The notes under the pieces were generated by a model. The model had not been told where the DNA came from. It was given only the letters and a program-made list of their open reading frames with translations, and did not search any database. A program made the position numbers and the translations under genes. This document shows positions 1 through 9,126 of a stretch of 64,000 bases of DNA, piece by piece. The stretch comes from Dysgonomonas sp. PF1-14 (GTDB lineage: Bacteria > Bacteroidota > Bacteroidia > Bacteroidales > Dysgonomonadaceae), in NCBI RefSeq assembly GCF_029892965.1, contig NZ_JARXWN010000001.1:248001-312000 (forward strand), written 5' to 3'. How positions within the stretch are numbered: position 1 is the stretch's first letter; each line of letters begins with the position of its first letter.

Positions 1-2
1 CT

Positions 3-296
3 ATGGGAATAATTATTAAGCCAATACTGACAGAAAAGCAAACTGCGATTTCAGAAAAATTTCCGAATCGCTATGGTTTTCGTGTTGCTCCAAATGCAAA
101 CAAAGTGGAGATAAAAAAAGCGATAGAAGAAATTTACGGAGTGAAAGTTGATTCGGTAAACACGATGAAATATTCCGGAAAACGCAAAAGTCGCTATACC
201 AAAGCAGGAGTTATCAGTGGAAAAACCCCCGCTTTCAAGAAAGCAATAATCACCCTGAAAGAAGGTGAAAGTATAGACTTTTTTAGTAATATCTAA
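3..296 (+). CDS. rplW: 50S ribosomal protein L23 (uL23)
   Basis: L23 binds domain III of 23S rRNA at the peptide exit tunnel, where it is the docking point for trigger factor and SRP. The 97-residue product opens with the typical [10 protein letters not shown] motif and has the VNTMKYSGK loop seen in the family, and its length is normal. It is the first complete gene of the window and lies 8 bases before rplB; rplC and rplD are expected just upstream, outside the window. Identity is secure from sequence plus gene order. Confidence 0.97.
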   Translation: MGIIIKPILTEKQTAISEKFPNRYGFRVAPNANKVEIKKAIEEIYGVKVDSVNTMKYSGKRKSRYTKAGVISGKTPAFKKAIITLKEGESIDFFSNI

Positions 297-304
297 ATAG
301 AAAA

Positions 305-1129
305 ATGGCAGTACGTAAATTAAAGCCCACAACTCCGGGGCAGAGACACAAAATTATTGGTACATTCGAAGAAATCACTGCAAGTGTACCAGAAAAATCC
401 CTTGTAGTCGGTAAAAAGGCGTCTGGTGGCCGTAACAATACTGGTAAGATGACCATGCGTTATCTCGGTGGCGGTCATAAGAGAAAATACAGGCTCATAG
501 ACTTCAAGAGAACAAAAGACGGAGTACCGGCTTCTGTAAAATCAATCGAATACGATCCGAACCGTTCGGCACGTATCGCTTTGTTGTATTATGCAGATGG
601 AGCAAAAACTTATATTATTGCACCAGAAGGCTTGGTAGTAGGTCAGACAGTGATATCGGGAGCCGATGCTGCTCCTGAGGTTGGAAATGCAATGCCTTTG
701 GCAAACATCCCAATCGGTACAGTTATTCATAACATCGAACTTCGTCCTGGTCAGGGAGCTAAGATGGTTCGTTCGGCAGGCGGATTCGCACAGTTGACTT
801 CACGTGAAGGAGGCTATGCAATCATCAGAATGCCTTCAGGCGAAACACGTAAGATCCTTCTTACCTGCAAAGCTACTATCGGTAGCGTAGGTAACTCAGA
901 TCACGGACTCGAAAAATCAGGTAAAGCCGGACGCTCTCGTTGGCTTGGTCGTCGTCCTCGCAACCGTGGTGTGGTAATGAACCCTGTCGATCACCCGATG
1001 GGTGGTGGTGAAGGCCGCGCATCCGGAGGTCACCCAAGATCACGTAAAGGATTGTACGCTAAGGGTCTTAAGACAAGAGCACCGAAGAAACATTCTTCTA
1101 AGTACATAATTGAAAGAAGAAAAAAATAA
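305..1129 (+). CDS. rplB: 50S ribosomal protein L2 (uL2)
   Basis: L2 is a primary 23S rRNA binder needed for subunit association and peptidyl-transferase activity. The 274-residue protein has the central RNA-binding region ([13 protein letters not shown] near residue 57) and the C-terminal [14 protein letters not shown] segment, whose histidine is the conserved residue near the peptidyl-transferase centre. Length matches the family. It sits between rplW and rpsS in the standard S10 order. Start context is AT-rich with no Shine-Dalgarno, as usual in Bacteroidota. Confidence 0.98.
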   Translation: MAVRKLKPTTPGQRHKIIGTFEEITASVPEKSLVVGKKASGGRNNTGKMTMRYLGGGHKRKYRLIDFKRTKDGVPASVKSIEYDPNRSARIALLYYADGAKTYIIAPEGLVVGQTVISGADAAPEVGNAMPLANIPIGTVIHNIELRPGQGAKMVRSAGGFAQLTSREGGYAIIRMPSGETRKILLTCKATIGSVGNSDHGLEKSGKAGRSRWLGRRPRNRGVVMNPVDHPMGGGEGRASGGHPRSRKGLYAKGLKTRAPKKHSSKYIIERRKK

Positions 1130-1154
1130 TAACCTGATTAATCAATAAGAAATT

Positions 1155-1424
1155 ATGAGTCGTTCGTTAAAAAAAGGCCCGTATATTAATGTTAAGCTTG
1201 AGAAAAAAGTCTTGGCTATGAATGAGTCAGGGAAGAAAGCTGTAGTTAAGACATGGGCAAGAGCTTCAATGATATCACCCGATTTTGTAGGTCATACTAT
1301 TGCTGTTCACAACGGAAACAAATTTATTCCGGTATATGTGACAGAAAATATGGTAGGTCACAAACTTGGAGAATTTGCGCTTACACGTACATTCCGTGGA
1401 CACGGTGGTAACAAGAAAAAATAA
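1155..1424 (+). CDS. rpsS: 30S ribosomal protein S19 (uS19)
   Basis: S19 sits in the head of the small subunit, pairs with S13 and contacts the A-site finger of 23S rRNA. The 89-residue product starts [12 protein letters not shown] and carries the conserved [36 protein letters not shown] core (quoted here only in part: [14 protein letters not shown]), ending in a basic tail. It lies 25 bases after rplB and 41 bases before rplV in the expected order. Confidence 0.97.
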   Translation: MSRSLKKGPYINVKLEKKVLAMNESGKKAVVKTWARASMISPDFVGHTIAVHNGNKFIPVYVTENMVGHKLGEFALTRTFRGHGGNKKK

Positions 1425-1465
1425 TTGAAGCACCAGTAATTAATTAAAAAAGAAACATTAAAATA

Positions 1466-1873
1466 ATGGGTAAGAGAAAACGTATAGCAGCTGAAGCAAG
1501 AAAAGAAGCTCAAAAGACCATTTCTTTTGCTAAGTTGAACGATGTGCCGACATCACCACGAAAAATGCGCCTTGTGGCAGATATGATACGTGGAATGGAA
1601 GCATTCAGAGCACTTGGTGTATTGAAATTCTCTAACAAGGAAGCTGCTGCTAGATTAGAAAAACTGTTACGTTCAGCTATCGCAAACTGGGAGGCTAAAA
1701 ATGAGCGTAAAGCAGAAAGCGGTGAACTGTATGTGTCATTGATAAATGTAGATGGAGGCGCAATGCTGAAAAGAATGCGTCCGGCTCCACAAGGAAGAGG
1801 TTACAGGATTCGTAAACGTTCAAATCACGTAACACTTCACGTAGATACACTTAATAAAGAAATTCAAAATTAA
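1466..1873 (+). CDS. rplV: 50S ribosomal protein L22 (uL22)
   Basis: L22 lines the exit tunnel with a long beta-hairpin that forms its constriction. The 135-residue protein shows the N-terminal [14 protein letters not shown] motif and the hairpin region ([19 protein letters not shown]) with the normal GR-rich tip, so no macrolide-resistance-type deletion is apparent. A short N-terminal extension ([18 protein letters not shown]) precedes the domain. It is followed 7 bases later by rpsC. Confidence 0.97.
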   Translation: MGKRKRIAAEARKEAQKTISFAKLNDVPTSPRKMRLVADMIRGMEAFRALGVLKFSNKEAAARLEKLLRSAIANWEAKNERKAESGELYVSLINVDGGAMLKRMRPAPQGRGYRIRKRSNHVTLHVDTLNKEIQN

Positions 1874-1880
1874 TTAGCAG

Positions 1881-2648
1881 ATGGGACAAAAAGTAAATCC
1901 AATAGCAAATCGTTTAGGTATCATCAGAGGATGGGATTCTAACTGGTATGGAGGAAAACGTCAGGGAGAAAACAGACGTTATGCTGCAGAAACACTGTTA
2001 GAAGACAGCCAAATCCGTAAATACCTTAATGCCCGTCTGGCTAAAGCGAGTGTATCACGTATTGTGATCGAAAGAACACTGAAGCTTGTAACTATTACAG
2101 TCTGTACAGCCCGTCCCGGTATCATCATCGGTAAAGGCGGACAAGAAGTAGACAAGCTGAAAGAAGAATTAAAGAAAATTACAGATAAAGATATCCAGAT
2201 CAACATCTTTGAAATCAAGAAGCCGGAGTTAGATGCAGTTATTGTAGCTAACAACGTAGCCCGTCAGGTCGAAGGCAAAATCGCTTACCGCCGTGCTATC
2301 AAAATGGCTATTGCTTCAACGATCAGAATGGGTGCCGAAGGTATAAAAATACAGATATCAGGCCGTCTTAACGGAGCCGAAATGGCGCGTTCGGAAATGT
2401 ACAAAGAAGGACGTACTCCGCTTCATACATTCCGTGCCGATATCGACTATGCACATGCCGAAGCCCTCACAAAAGTTGGCTTGATCGGAATCAAAGTATG
2501 GATTTGCCGTGGAGAAGTTTACGGTAAGAAAGACCTTGCACCTTCGTTTGTAGCATCTAAAGAAAGCGGACACTCCAACAGAGGAGATCGTCGTAACGAT
2601 AGAGGCGACAACAGGGATAAAGGTTTCAAGAGAAATAAGAGAAAGTAA
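1881..2648 (+). CDS. rpsC: 30S ribosomal protein S3 (uS3)
   Basis: S3 forms part of the mRNA entry tunnel and its helicase activity. The 255-residue product begins [13 protein letters not shown], contains the KH-domain GxxG loop ([15 protein letters not shown], about residues 79-93) and the C-terminal S3 domain ([23 protein letters not shown]). It ends in a basic, Gly/Arg/Asp-rich tail of about 30 residues (from [12 protein letters not shown]), a variable feature in this phylum. Gene order rplV-rpsC-rplP is canonical. Confidence 0.98.
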   Translation: MGQKVNPIANRLGIIRGWDSNWYGGKRQGENRRYAAETLLEDSQIRKYLNARLAKASVSRIVIERTLKLVTITVCTARPGIIIGKGGQEVDKLKEELKKITDKDIQINIFEIKKPELDAVIVANNVARQVEGKIAYRRAIKMAIASTIRMGAEGIKIQISGRLNGAEMARSEMYKEGRTPLHTFRADIDYAHAEALTKVGLIGIKVWICRGEVYGKKDLAPSFVASKESGHSNRGDRRNDRGDNRDKGFKRNKRK

Positions 2649-2667
2649 TTAAAACGTTTGAAGTAAA

Positions 2668-3099
2668 ATGTTACAACCGAAGAAAACAAAATTCAGAAGA
2701 CAGCAAAAAGGTCGTATGAAAGGAAATGCCCAAAGAGGGCATGAGCTGGCTTTCGGTTCATTTGGTATCAAGACCCTTGAAAACAAATGGATCACCGGAC
2801 GTCAGATTGAAGCGGCTCGTATTGCAGTAACTCGTTACATGCAGCGTCAAGGACAAGTTTGGGTAAGAATTTTCCCTGACAAACCTATCACAAAGAAACC
2901 TGCCGAAGTACGTATGGGTAAAGGTAAGGGATCTCCTGAAGGTTTCGTTGCACCCGTTACACCAGGAAGAATATTATTCGAAATCGAAGGTGTATCTTAT
3001 GATGTGGCAAAAGAAGCATTGCGCCTTGCAGCACAAAAGCTTCCTGTGACTACAAAATTTGTAGTACGCAGAGATTATGACTTAACTCAAAACGCTTAA
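2668..3099 (+). CDS. rplP: 50S ribosomal protein L16 (uL16)
   Basis: L16 organises tRNA binding near the peptidyl-transferase centre. The 143-residue protein starts [19 protein letters not shown] and contains the conserved [20 protein letters not shown] segment, including the arginine (in [11 protein letters not shown]) that follows the hydroxylation site region of the family. Length is normal. It is followed 5 bases later by rpmC. Confidence 0.97.
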   Translation: MLQPKKTKFRRQQKGRMKGNAQRGHELAFGSFGIKTLENKWITGRQIEAARIAVTRYMQRQGQVWVRIFPDKPITKKPAEVRMGKGKGSPEGFVAPVTPGRILFEIEGVSYDVAKEALRLAAQKLPVTTKFVVRRDYDLTQNA

Positions 3100-3104
3100 G
3101 AAGT

Positions 3105-3302
3105 ATGAAAATTGCAGAAGTAAGAGAACTTTCGGACAAAGAATTGAAAGAAAGACTGGATGCTGAAAGAATAGCATTAAACCAACTGGTGTTAAACCAC
3201 AGTGTATCTCCATTGGATAATCCGACTAAGATCAAGGAAAAACGTCGCGATATAGCACGTTTCCTTACAGAGTTGCGCCAAAGAGAACTAAAAAACAAAT
3301 AA
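3105..3302 (+). CDS. rpmC: 50S ribosomal protein L29 (uL29)
   Basis: L29 is a small two-helix protein at the tunnel exit next to L23. The 65-residue product shows the signature pattern of a first helix (MKIAEVRELSDKELKERL) and a second helix with the KEKRRDIARFLTELRQRE motif. It lies between rplP and rpsQ, each separated by only 5-6 bases, which supports co-translation in the same operon. Confidence 0.96.
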   Translation: MKIAEVRELSDKELKERLDAERIALNQLVLNHSVSPLDNPTKIKEKRRDIARFLTELRQRELKNK

Positions 3303-3308
3303 GAGCTG

Positions 3309-3566
3309 ATGGAAACGAGAAATTTAAGAAAAGAAAGAATCGGGGTCGTTTTCAGTAATAAAATGGATAAGACCGTTACAGTTGCTGTAAAATGGAAAGA
3401 AAAACACCCTATGTACGGAAAATTCGTTAACAAAACGAAGAAATATCATGCTCACGACGAAAAAAACGAGTGCGGAATAGGCGACACAGTGCGCATTATG
3501 GAAACTCGTCCGTTGAGTAAAACTAAAAGATGGAGATTGGTAGAAATAATCGAGAGGGCTAAATAA
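3309..3566 (+). CDS. rpsQ: 30S ribosomal protein S17 (uS17)
   Basis: S17 is a primary 16S rRNA binder (5' domain) with an OB fold. The 85-residue protein has the family motifs [19 protein letters not shown] and [19 protein letters not shown] and ends with [16 protein letters not shown]. The stop lies 2 bases before the rplN start, so the genes are almost fused. Confidence 0.97.
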   Translation: METRNLRKERIGVVFSNKMDKTVTVAVKWKEKHPMYGKFVNKTKKYHAHDEKNECGIGDTVRIMETRPLSKTKRWRLVEIIERAK

Positions 3567-3568
3567 TT

Positions 3569-3934
3569 ATGATACAACAAGAATCAAGACTAGTAGTTAC
3601 TGACAACAGTGGAGCTAGAGAATGCTTATGTATCCGCGTTCTTGGCGGAACAAGAAGACGCTATGCGTCGGTAGGGGATGTGATTGTGGTTGCTATCAAA
3701 AATGTGATCCCTTCGAGCGATATTAAAAAAGGTGCTGTGACAAAAGCAATGATCGTACGTACAAAAAAAGAAATCCGTCGTGCAGATGGCTCTTACATAC
3801 GTTTCGATGACAATGCTTGCGTATTGTTGAATGCAGCAGGTGAAATCAGAGGAAGCCGTATTTTCGGACCAGTTGCCCGCGAACTTCGCGCAACTAACAT
3901 GAAAATTGTTTCTTTAGCACCGGAGGTACTATAA
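3569..3934 (+). CDS. rplN: 50S ribosomal protein L14 (uL14)
   Basis: L14 sits at the subunit interface beside L19 and near the factor-binding site; it is also the target of the silencing factor RsfS. The 121-residue product starts [18 protein letters not shown] and has the conserved core [13 protein letters not shown] and [11 protein letters not shown]. Length is normal. It is in the standard rpsQ-rplN-rplX order. Confidence 0.98.
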   Translation: MIQQESRLVVTDNSGARECLCIRVLGGTRRRYASVGDVIVVAIKNVIPSSDIKKGAVTKAMIVRTKKEIRRADGSYIRFDDNACVLLNAAGEIRGSRIFGPVARELRATNMKIVSLAPEVL

Positions 3935-3953
3935 TCCATAAAACTAAAAAGCA

Positions 3954-4271
3954 ATGAGTAAATTACATATCAAAAAAGGCGATATAGTATACATTAATGC
4001 TGGTAAGAACAAAGGAGAAACTGGACGTGTACTAAAAGTGCTGGTTGAAGAACAACGCGCAATAGTGGAAGGTTGGAACATGATCACCAAGCATACTAAG
4101 CCTAATGCAAAAAGTCCGCAAGGAGGAAGAGAAAAGAAAGAAGCTCCTATTCATATCTCCAATCTGAACGTGGTAGATCCTAAAACAGGAAAGCCAACAC
4201 GTATCGGCCGTAAAGAAGTGAATGGAAAGCTAGTACGTTACGCTAAAAAATCAGGGGAGGAAATTAAATAA
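3954..4271 (+). CDS. rplX: 50S ribosomal protein L24 (uL24)
   Basis: L24 starts 50S assembly and sits near the tunnel exit. The 105-residue protein opens with a KOW motif ([25 protein letters not shown]) and continues with the typical NMITKHTKP segment. The final A of its TAA stop is the first base of the rplE ATG (TAATG, 4269-4273), a one-base overlap that implies translational coupling. Confidence 0.97.
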   Translation: MSKLHIKKGDIVYINAGKNKGETGRVLKVLVEEQRAIVEGWNMITKHTKPNAKSPQGGREKKEAPIHISNLNVVDPKTGKPTRIGRKEVNGKLVRYAKKSGEEIK

Positions 4272-4828
4272 TGAGCAATACAACATCTCTTAGAAACGAA
4301 TATAAAGACCGTATTGTATCTTCTTTGATGAAAGAATTCGGTTATAAATCGACAATGCAGGTTCCTGTGTTGAAGAAGATCGTTATCAACCAAGGACTTG
4401 GTATAGCAGTTGCCGATAAGAAAATTATCGAAACAGCAGTTAACGAGATCACAACTATCACAGGACAAAAAGCAGTAGCAACGTACTCTAAAAAAGATAT
4501 CTCGAACTTTAAGCTTCGTAAAAAAATGCCGATCGGTGTGATGGTAACACTACGTCACGACAGAATGTACGAATTCCTAGAAAGACTGGTTCGCGTGGCA
4601 TTGCCTCGTATCCGCGACTTCAAAGGTATCGAAAGCAAACTTGACGGACGCGGAAACTATACACTGGGTATCGAAGAACAGATCATCTTCCCTGAAATTA
4701 ATATTGATAATATTACTAAAATTCTGGGAATGAATATTACCTTTGTAACTTCTGCAAAAACAGATGAAGAAGGATATGCTCTGTTGAAAGAGTTCGGACT
4801 TCCATTTAAGAACGCAAAAAAAGATTGA
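4271..4828 (+). CDS. rplE: 50S ribosomal protein L5 (uL5)
   Basis: L5 joins the 5S rRNA complex with L18 and contacts P-site tRNA. The 185-residue product has the motifs [30 protein letters not shown] and [18 protein letters not shown], all diagnostic. Its start overlaps the rplX stop by one base. In gamma-proteobacteria S8 represses translation at this start; no comparable stem is obvious here. Confidence 0.98.
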   Translation: MSNTTSLRNEYKDRIVSSLMKEFGYKSTMQVPVLKKIVINQGLGIAVADKKIIETAVNEITTITGQKAVATYSKKDISNFKLRKKMPIGVMVTLRHDRMYEFLERLVRVALPRIRDFKGIESKLDGRGNYTLGIEEQIIFPEINIDNITKILGMNITFVTSAKTDEEGYALLKEFGLPFKNAKKD

Positions 4829-4834
4829 TATAAG

Positions 4835-5113
4835 ATGGCAAAAGAATCAATGAAAGCTCGCGAGGTAAAAAGAGCTAAACTGGTTGCTAAATATGCAGCT
4901 AAAAGAGCGCAACTAAAAGCCGATGGCGGTTACGAAGCGCTGCAAGCTCTACAAGCTCTGCCTAAGAATGCTTCACCTGTACGTCTGCACAACCGTTGCA
5001 GTATAACAGGCCGTCCGAAAGGCTATATCCGCCAGTTCGGAATTTCGCGTATCCAATTCCGCGAAATGGCATCCAAAGGACTTATACCGGGAGTGAAAAA
5101 AGCAAGCTGGTAA
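4835..5113 (+). CDS. rpsN: 30S ribosomal protein S14 (uS14), zinc-free type
   Basis: S14 is a head protein of the small subunit next to S3 and S10. The 92-residue protein has the C-terminal family block [19 protein letters not shown] and ends KKASW. It contains a single cysteine, so the CxxC...CxxC zinc ribbon of the short C+ form is absent; this is the longer C-minus form. It is separated from rpsH by a 144-base gap holding an inverted repeat, the only sizeable break inside the spc part of the operon. Confidence 0.97.
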   Translation: MAKESMKAREVKRAKLVAKYAAKRAQLKADGGYEALQALQALPKNASPVRLHNRCSITGRPKGYIRQFGISRIQFREMASKGLIPGVKKASW

Positions 5114-5115
5114 AA

Positions 5116-5214
5116 TAAAATTATAAGTTATGAATTATAAATTATAAGTGATGAATGCTGAATTGATGCTATTTACAATTCATAATTTATAACTCATAAT
5201 TCATAACTATTTTT
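5116..5214. repeat. Intergenic inverted repeat made of reiterated ATTATAA/TTATGA words
   Basis: Between rpsN and rpsH the two arms, about 5117-5155 and 5171-5213, are imperfect reverse complements of each other, each built from short repeated words (TTATAAG, TTATGAA, ATTATAA on the left; ATTCATAA, TTATAACT on the right). The transcript would fold into a long AU-only hairpin inside the spc operon. A lone half-arm of the same word type (AAGTTATGAGTTATGAATG) recurs at 29,102-29,120. No coding potential is visible. Confidence 0.7.
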
Positions 5215-5222
5215 AAATATTG

Positions 5223-5237
5223 TCCCGATAGGCGGGA
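5223..5237 (+). promoter_or_regulatory. Small GC hairpin upstream of rpsH
   Basis: TCCCG and CGGGA (5223-5227 and 5233-5237) form a 5-bp stem with loop ATAGG, 20 bases before the rpsH ATG, just after the AT-rich inverted repeat. It may be part of an mRNA leader for rpsH or the remnant of a repeat. There is no T-run, so it is not a terminator. Confidence 0.3.
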
Positions 5238-5257
5238 TTAATTTAAATTATTTAATC

Positions 5258-5653
5258 ATGACAGATCCAATAGCAGATTATTTGACGCGTGTGAGAAACG
5301 CCATCATGGCCGGACACAGAGTTGTAGAAATTCCAGCGTCGAATTTGAAAAAAGAGATTACAAAAATTCTCTTTGAAAAAGGCTACATACTTAACTATAA
5401 GTTTGTAGACGAAGGACCTCAGGGCTCTATCAAAATAGCCTTGAAATACGATCCTGTAAATAAAGTAAACGCGATCAAGAAACTGATCCGTATATCTACT
5501 CCGGGACTTCGTAAATATGTAGGGTATAAAGAAATGCCTCGCGTCCTTAACGGACTCGGCGTAGCTGTAGTATCTACCTCGAAAGGAGTGATGACAGACA
5601 AAGAAGCACGCGACCTTAAAGTTGGCGGTGAAGTATTATGTTATGTTTATTAA
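5258..5653 (+). CDS. rpsH: 30S ribosomal protein S8 (uS8)
   Basis: S8 binds the central domain of 16S rRNA and in several bacteria represses its own operon. The 131-residue protein starts [20 protein letters not shown] and contains the C-terminal signature [33 protein letters not shown] (shown here in part as [15 protein letters not shown]). It follows the 144-base gap after rpsN and starts a new tight run of genes (22 bases to rplF). Confidence 0.97.
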   Translation: MTDPIADYLTRVRNAIMAGHRVVEIPASNLKKEITKILFEKGYILNYKFVDEGPQGSIKIALKYDPVNKVNAIKKLIRISTPGLRKYVGYKEMPRVLNGLGVAVVSTSKGVMTDKEARDLKVGGEVLCYVY

Positions 5654-5675
5654 TTAAGAGAGAGGATAGAAAGTT

Positions 5676-6230
5676 ATGTCAAGAATAGGAAAATTACCCA
5701 TAAGCCTTCCGGCAGGAGTATCAATTACTGTTGGTAAGGATAACGTAGTTACAGTAAAAGGACCCAAAGGAGAACTATCGCAAGAAGTAAATCCTGATAT
5801 CAAAGTCTCTGTTGAAGATGGTACGTTGTCAGTAACACGTCCGTCAGACGAAAGAGCTCACCGCTCTTTGCATGGATTATACAGATCATTGATCAACAAC
5901 ATGGTTGTTGGAGTTTCTGAAGGATATCACAAAGAATTAGAATTGGTAGGAGTTGGTTACCGTGCGTCAAACACCGGTCAACTTCTTGAACTTTCGTTAG
6001 GTTATACACACAACATCTTTATGCAGTTGCCAAAAGAAGTAAGTCTGGAAACCAAATCGGAAAGAAACAAGAACCCGCTGATTATACTGGAATCTTGTGA
6101 TAAGCAGCTGATAGGCCAAGTATGCGCTAAGATTCGTTCATTCCGTAAACCTGAACCGTATAAAGGTAAAGGTATACGCTTTGTTGGTGAAGTAATCCGT
6201 CGTAAATCAGGCAAGGCCGCAGGTAAATAA
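5676..6230 (+). CDS. rplF: 50S ribosomal protein L6 (uL6)
   Basis: L6 binds near the sarcin-ricin loop and the factor-binding site. The 184-residue protein has two tandem alpha/beta repeats of the L6 fold, beginning MSRIGKLPISLPAGV, with the second repeat marked by ELVGVGYRA and the C-terminal PEPYKGKGIRFVGEVIRRKSGK block. Length and gene order are standard. Confidence 0.98.
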   Translation: MSRIGKLPISLPAGVSITVGKDNVVTVKGPKGELSQEVNPDIKVSVEDGTLSVTRPSDERAHRSLHGLYRSLINNMVVGVSEGYHKELELVGVGYRASNTGQLLELSLGYTHNIFMQLPKEVSLETKSERNKNPLIILESCDKQLIGQVCAKIRSFRKPEPYKGKGIRFVGEVIRRKSGKAAGK

Positions 6231-6249
6231 TTCATAAACTGTTGAAATC

Positions 6250-6594
6250 ATGCTAACAAAGACTGATAAAAGAAATAAAATAAAATTACGTGTACGTGGT
6301 AAGGTCTCAGGAACTGCCGAGCGTCCGCGTCTGACAGTATTCAGAAGCAATAAGCAAATCTATGCACAAGTTATCAACGATCTGACTGGTAAAACTTTGG
6401 CGGCAGCCTCGTCTCTTAAGATAGCAGACAAAGCTCCCAAAAAAGAAATAGCAGCAAAAGTTGGCGAACTGATTGCTAAAAGTGCTCAGGAAGCTGGAGT
6501 AACAGCTGTGGTATTTGACCGTAACGGTTACCTGTACCATGGTAGAATTAAAGAATTGGCAGATGCTGCCCGTAAAGGTGGACTTAAATTTTAA
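6250..6594 (+). CDS. rplR: 50S ribosomal protein L18 (uL18)
   Basis: L18 carries 5S rRNA into the large subunit with L5. The 114-residue product has the basic N-terminus [21 protein letters not shown] and the family core [30 protein letters not shown], ending [19 protein letters not shown] (each partly quoted). The rpsE start follows its stop after 5 bases. Confidence 0.97.
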   Translation: MLTKTDKRNKIKLRVRGKVSGTAERPRLTVFRSNKQIYAQVINDLTGKTLAAASSLKIADKAPKKEIAAKVGELIAKSAQEAGVTAVVFDRNGYLYHGRIKELADAARKGGLKF

Positions 6595-6599
6595 TAGAA

Positions 6600-7118
6600 A
6601 TGGCAGGAGTTAACAATAGAGTAAAATCGACCAATGATATCGAATTGAAAGATAGATTGGTAGCTATCAACCGCGTTACTAAAGTAACAAAGGGAGGCCG
6701 TACATTCAGCTTTGCCGCTATCGTAGTTGTAGGTAACGAAGATGGTATTATAGGCTGGGGACTGGGTAAGGCCGGTGAAGTAACAACAGCCATTGCTAAA
6801 GGAGTTGAAGCTGCAAAGAAAAACCTGATAAAGGTTCCGATTCTGAAAGGAACAGTTCCTCACGAACAAATAGCTCGCTTTGGCGGATCAGAAGTAATGA
6901 TCAGACCAGCTGCTCCCGGTACAGGGGTAAAAGCAGGAGGTGCGATGCGTGCCGTACTAGAAAGTGTCGGAGTAACAGACGTATTGGCTAAGTCGAAAGG
7001 TTCATCAAACCCTCACAACCTTGTGAAAGCTACAATCGAAGCTTTGGGTGAACTTAGAGATGCCTACACTGTAGCTCAGAACAGAGGAGTGTCTATGGAA
7101 AAAGTGTTTAAAGGTTAA
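6600..7118 (+). CDS. rpsE: 30S ribosomal protein S5 (uS5)
   Basis: S5 contributes to decoding accuracy and, with S3 and S4, to the mRNA entry helicase. The 172-residue protein shows the double-stranded-RNA-binding-like N-domain ([20 protein letters not shown]) and the C-domain ([40 protein letters not shown]). It is placed between rplR and rpmD as usual. Confidence 0.98.
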   Translation: MAGVNNRVKSTNDIELKDRLVAINRVTKVTKGGRTFSFAAIVVVGNEDGIIGWGLGKAGEVTTAIAKGVEAAKKNLIKVPILKGTVPHEQIARFGGSEVMIRPAAPGTGVKAGGAMRAVLESVGVTDVLAKSKGSSNPHNLVKATIEALGELRDAYTVAQNRGVSMEKVFKG

Positions 7119-7138
7119 CTTTGCAAAGAAAATTTATT

Positions 7139-7315
7139 ATGGCAAAAATTAAAATTAAACAAGTAAAAAGCAGGATCAAGTGTCCGATTGACCAAAAGCG
7201 CACATTAGATGCACTTGGTCTTAGCAAACTGAATCGTGTTAAAGAACATGAAGATACACCTGCTATCAGAGGAATGATCAACAAAGTTAGCCACTTGGTT
7301 ACCATTGTAGAATAA
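7139..7315 (+). CDS. rpmD: 50S ribosomal protein L30 (uL30)
   Basis: L30 is a small protein of the large subunit present in many but not all bacteria. The 58-residue product starts MAKIKIKQVKSRIKC and contains the family core QKRTLDALGLSKLNRVKEH ending in SHLVTIVE. An in-frame TTG lies 18 bases upstream, but homologues begin at MAKIKI, so the ATG at 7139 is preferred. It follows rpsE by 20 bases. Confidence 0.95.
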   Translation: MAKIKIKQVKSRIKCPIDQKRTLDALGLSKLNRVKEHEDTPAIRGMINKVSHLVTIVE

Positions 7316-7347
7316 TTAAGTTTAAAAGATAAAAAAACATATACATT

Positions 7348-7797
7348 ATGAGTTTATCAAATTTGAGACCTGCAACAGGTTCAACTAAAACCAGAAAAAG
7401 AATCGGACGTGGTACGGGTTCAGGTTTAGGTGGAACTTCCACAAAAGGTCATAAAGGGCAAAAATCCAGATCTGGTTATTCGCGTAAGATCGGTTTTGAA
7501 GGAGGTCAGATGCCACTTCAACGCCGTCTGCCTAAATTCGGTTTCAAGAGTATCAATAGAATTGAATACAAACCGATCAATCTGGATGTACTCCAAAATC
7601 TGGCTGATGCAAAAAATCTGACAAAGATTGATGTTCAGACATTGATAGATGCAGGTTTTATTTCAGCAAAGCATTTAGTGAAAATACTTGGAAACGGTGC
7701 ACTTACAGCCAAATTGGAAGTAGAAGCTCATGCATTTTCCAAATCGGCAGAAGCCGCTATACAGGCAACAGGTGGAACAGCAACAAAACTGAAGTAA
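7348..7797 (+). CDS. rplO: 50S ribosomal protein L15 (uL15)
   Basis: L15 is a late-assembly 23S rRNA binder with a long basic extension. The 149-residue protein begins MSLSNLRPATGSTKTRKRIG, followed by the Gly/Arg-rich GRGTGSGLGGTSTKGHKGQ stretch and the GFEGGQMPLQRRLPKFGF motif. Its stop is 1 base from the secY start, consistent with coupled translation. Confidence 0.98.
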   Translation: MSLSNLRPATGSTKTRKRIGRGTGSGLGGTSTKGHKGQKSRSGYSRKIGFEGGQMPLQRRLPKFGFKSINRIEYKPINLDVLQNLADAKNLTKIDVQTLIDAGFISAKHLVKILGNGALTAKLEVEAHAFSKSAEAAIQATGGTATKLK

Positions 7798-7798
7798 A

Positions 7799-9115
7799 AT
7801 GGGATTTATACAAACACTGAAGAATATATCGAAGATCGAAGACCTTAGAAAAAGACTGTGGACAACTTTCTTTTTCGTAGTGATCTATCGTATCGGAGTT
7901 CATATTGTATTGCCCGGTGTCGATCCAGCTGCATTAGAAGCCCTTCAGGCTAAAACATCAGGAGGTATACTCGATATACTGAATATGTTCTCGGGAGGTG
8001 CTTTTGCAAATGCCTCAATCTTTGCATTAGGTATCATGCCATACATCTCTGCATCCATCGTGATGCAGCTGCTTGGAATGGCTGTGCCTTATTTCCAGAA
8101 ACTGCAGAGAGAAGGAGAAAGCGGTCGTACCAAGATGAATCAATATACCCGTTATCTGACAGTGGCTATCCTTTTGGTTCAAGGTCCGGCATACTTGGGA
8201 GGAGCTTTAGGAGACGCAGCGCCTTCTTCTTGGGATTTCTTTATCCCGGCTGCTATTATATTAGCAGGAGGTAGTATGTTCGTGCTTTGGCTGGGAGAAC
8301 GTATCACTGATAAAGGAATCGGAAACGGTGTGTCTTTCATCATCCTTGTAGGTATTATCGCACGCTTGCCGCATGCTCTGATTGGAGAATTTACTTCCCG
8401 CCTGAGCAGTTCGGCCGGAGGATTGGTAATGTTCCTTGCCGAGATCGTATTGCTACTGCTTATCATTTGCGGTGCAATCCTGTTGGTACAAGGTACCCGC
8501 CGTATTCCGGTGCAATATGCTAAAAGAGTAGTTGGTAACAAACAATATGGCGGTGCACGTCAGTATATACCATTGAAAGTAAATGCAGCCAATGTGATGC
8601 CGATCATTTTTGCTCAGGCAATTATGTTCGTGCCTATCACTATTGCAGGATTCTCTGCCGACAGAGATGGCTTCTGGGGTTCATTCATGGATCACACCAG
8701 TGTAGCCTATAATGTTGTGTTTGCGTTCCTTATCATTGCTTTCACATGGTTCTATACAGCTGTTACCATCAACCCTGTTCAGATGGCTGACGAACTGAAA
8801 CGAAACAACGGATTCATACCGGGTATCAAGCCGGGTAAGAAGACAGCAGACTATATCGACTCGATCATGTCCCGTATTACATTTCCGGGATCATTGTTCC
8901 TCGCATTAGTCGCTATACTTCCTGCCTTTGCAAGCTACTTCGGAGTGAGCCGCGAATTTTCCCAGTTCTTCGGAGGAACATCTTTGCTGATCCTTGTAGG
9001 TGTTGTATTGGATACATTACAGCAAATAGAGAGTCATCTGTTGATGAGACATTACGATGGTTTATTGAAATCCGGAAGAATCAAAGGACGCTCCGGTTCG
9101 ATTGCAGCATATTAA
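7799..9115 (+). CDS. secY: Preprotein translocase subunit SecY
   Basis: SecY is the channel of the Sec translocon in the inner membrane, working with SecE and SecA. The 438-residue protein has about ten hydrophobic segments, the N-terminal cytoplasmic entry (LRKRLWTTFFFVVIYRIGVHI), the plug/TM2 region (GGAFANASIFALGIMPYISASI) and the C5-loop arginine region (NGFIPGIKPGKKTADYID). It is embedded between rplO and map as in other Bacteroidota. secE is present at 46.1 kb. Confidence 0.98.
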   Translation: MGFIQTLKNISKIEDLRKRLWTTFFFVVIYRIGVHIVLPGVDPAALEALQAKTSGGILDILNMFSGGAFANASIFALGIMPYISASIVMQLLGMAVPYFQKLQREGESGRTKMNQYTRYLTVAILLVQGPAYLGGALGDAAPSSWDFFIPAAIILAGGSMFVLWLGERITDKGIGNGVSFIILVGIIARLPHALIGEFTSRLSSSAGGLVMFLAEIVLLLLIICGAILLVQGTRRIPVQYAKRVVGNKQYGGARQYIPLKVNAANVMPIIFAQAIMFVPITIAGFSADRDGFWGSFMDHTSVAYNVVFAFLIIAFTWFYTAVTINPVQMADELKRNNGFIPGIKPGKKTADYIDSIMSRITFPGSLFLALVAILPAFASYFGVSREFSQFFGGTSLLILVGVVLDTLQQIESHLLMRHYDGLLKSGRIKGRSGSIAAY

Positions 9116-9122
9116 GGAGGTT
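9116..9122 (+). promoter_or_regulatory. Strong Shine-Dalgarno of map
   Basis: AGGAGGT directly follows the secY stop and precedes the map ATG by 4 bases. Perfect complementarity to the 16S rRNA 3' end is rare in this window, where most starts have only A-rich leaders. Confidence 0.7.
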
Positions 9123-9126
9123 TTGA

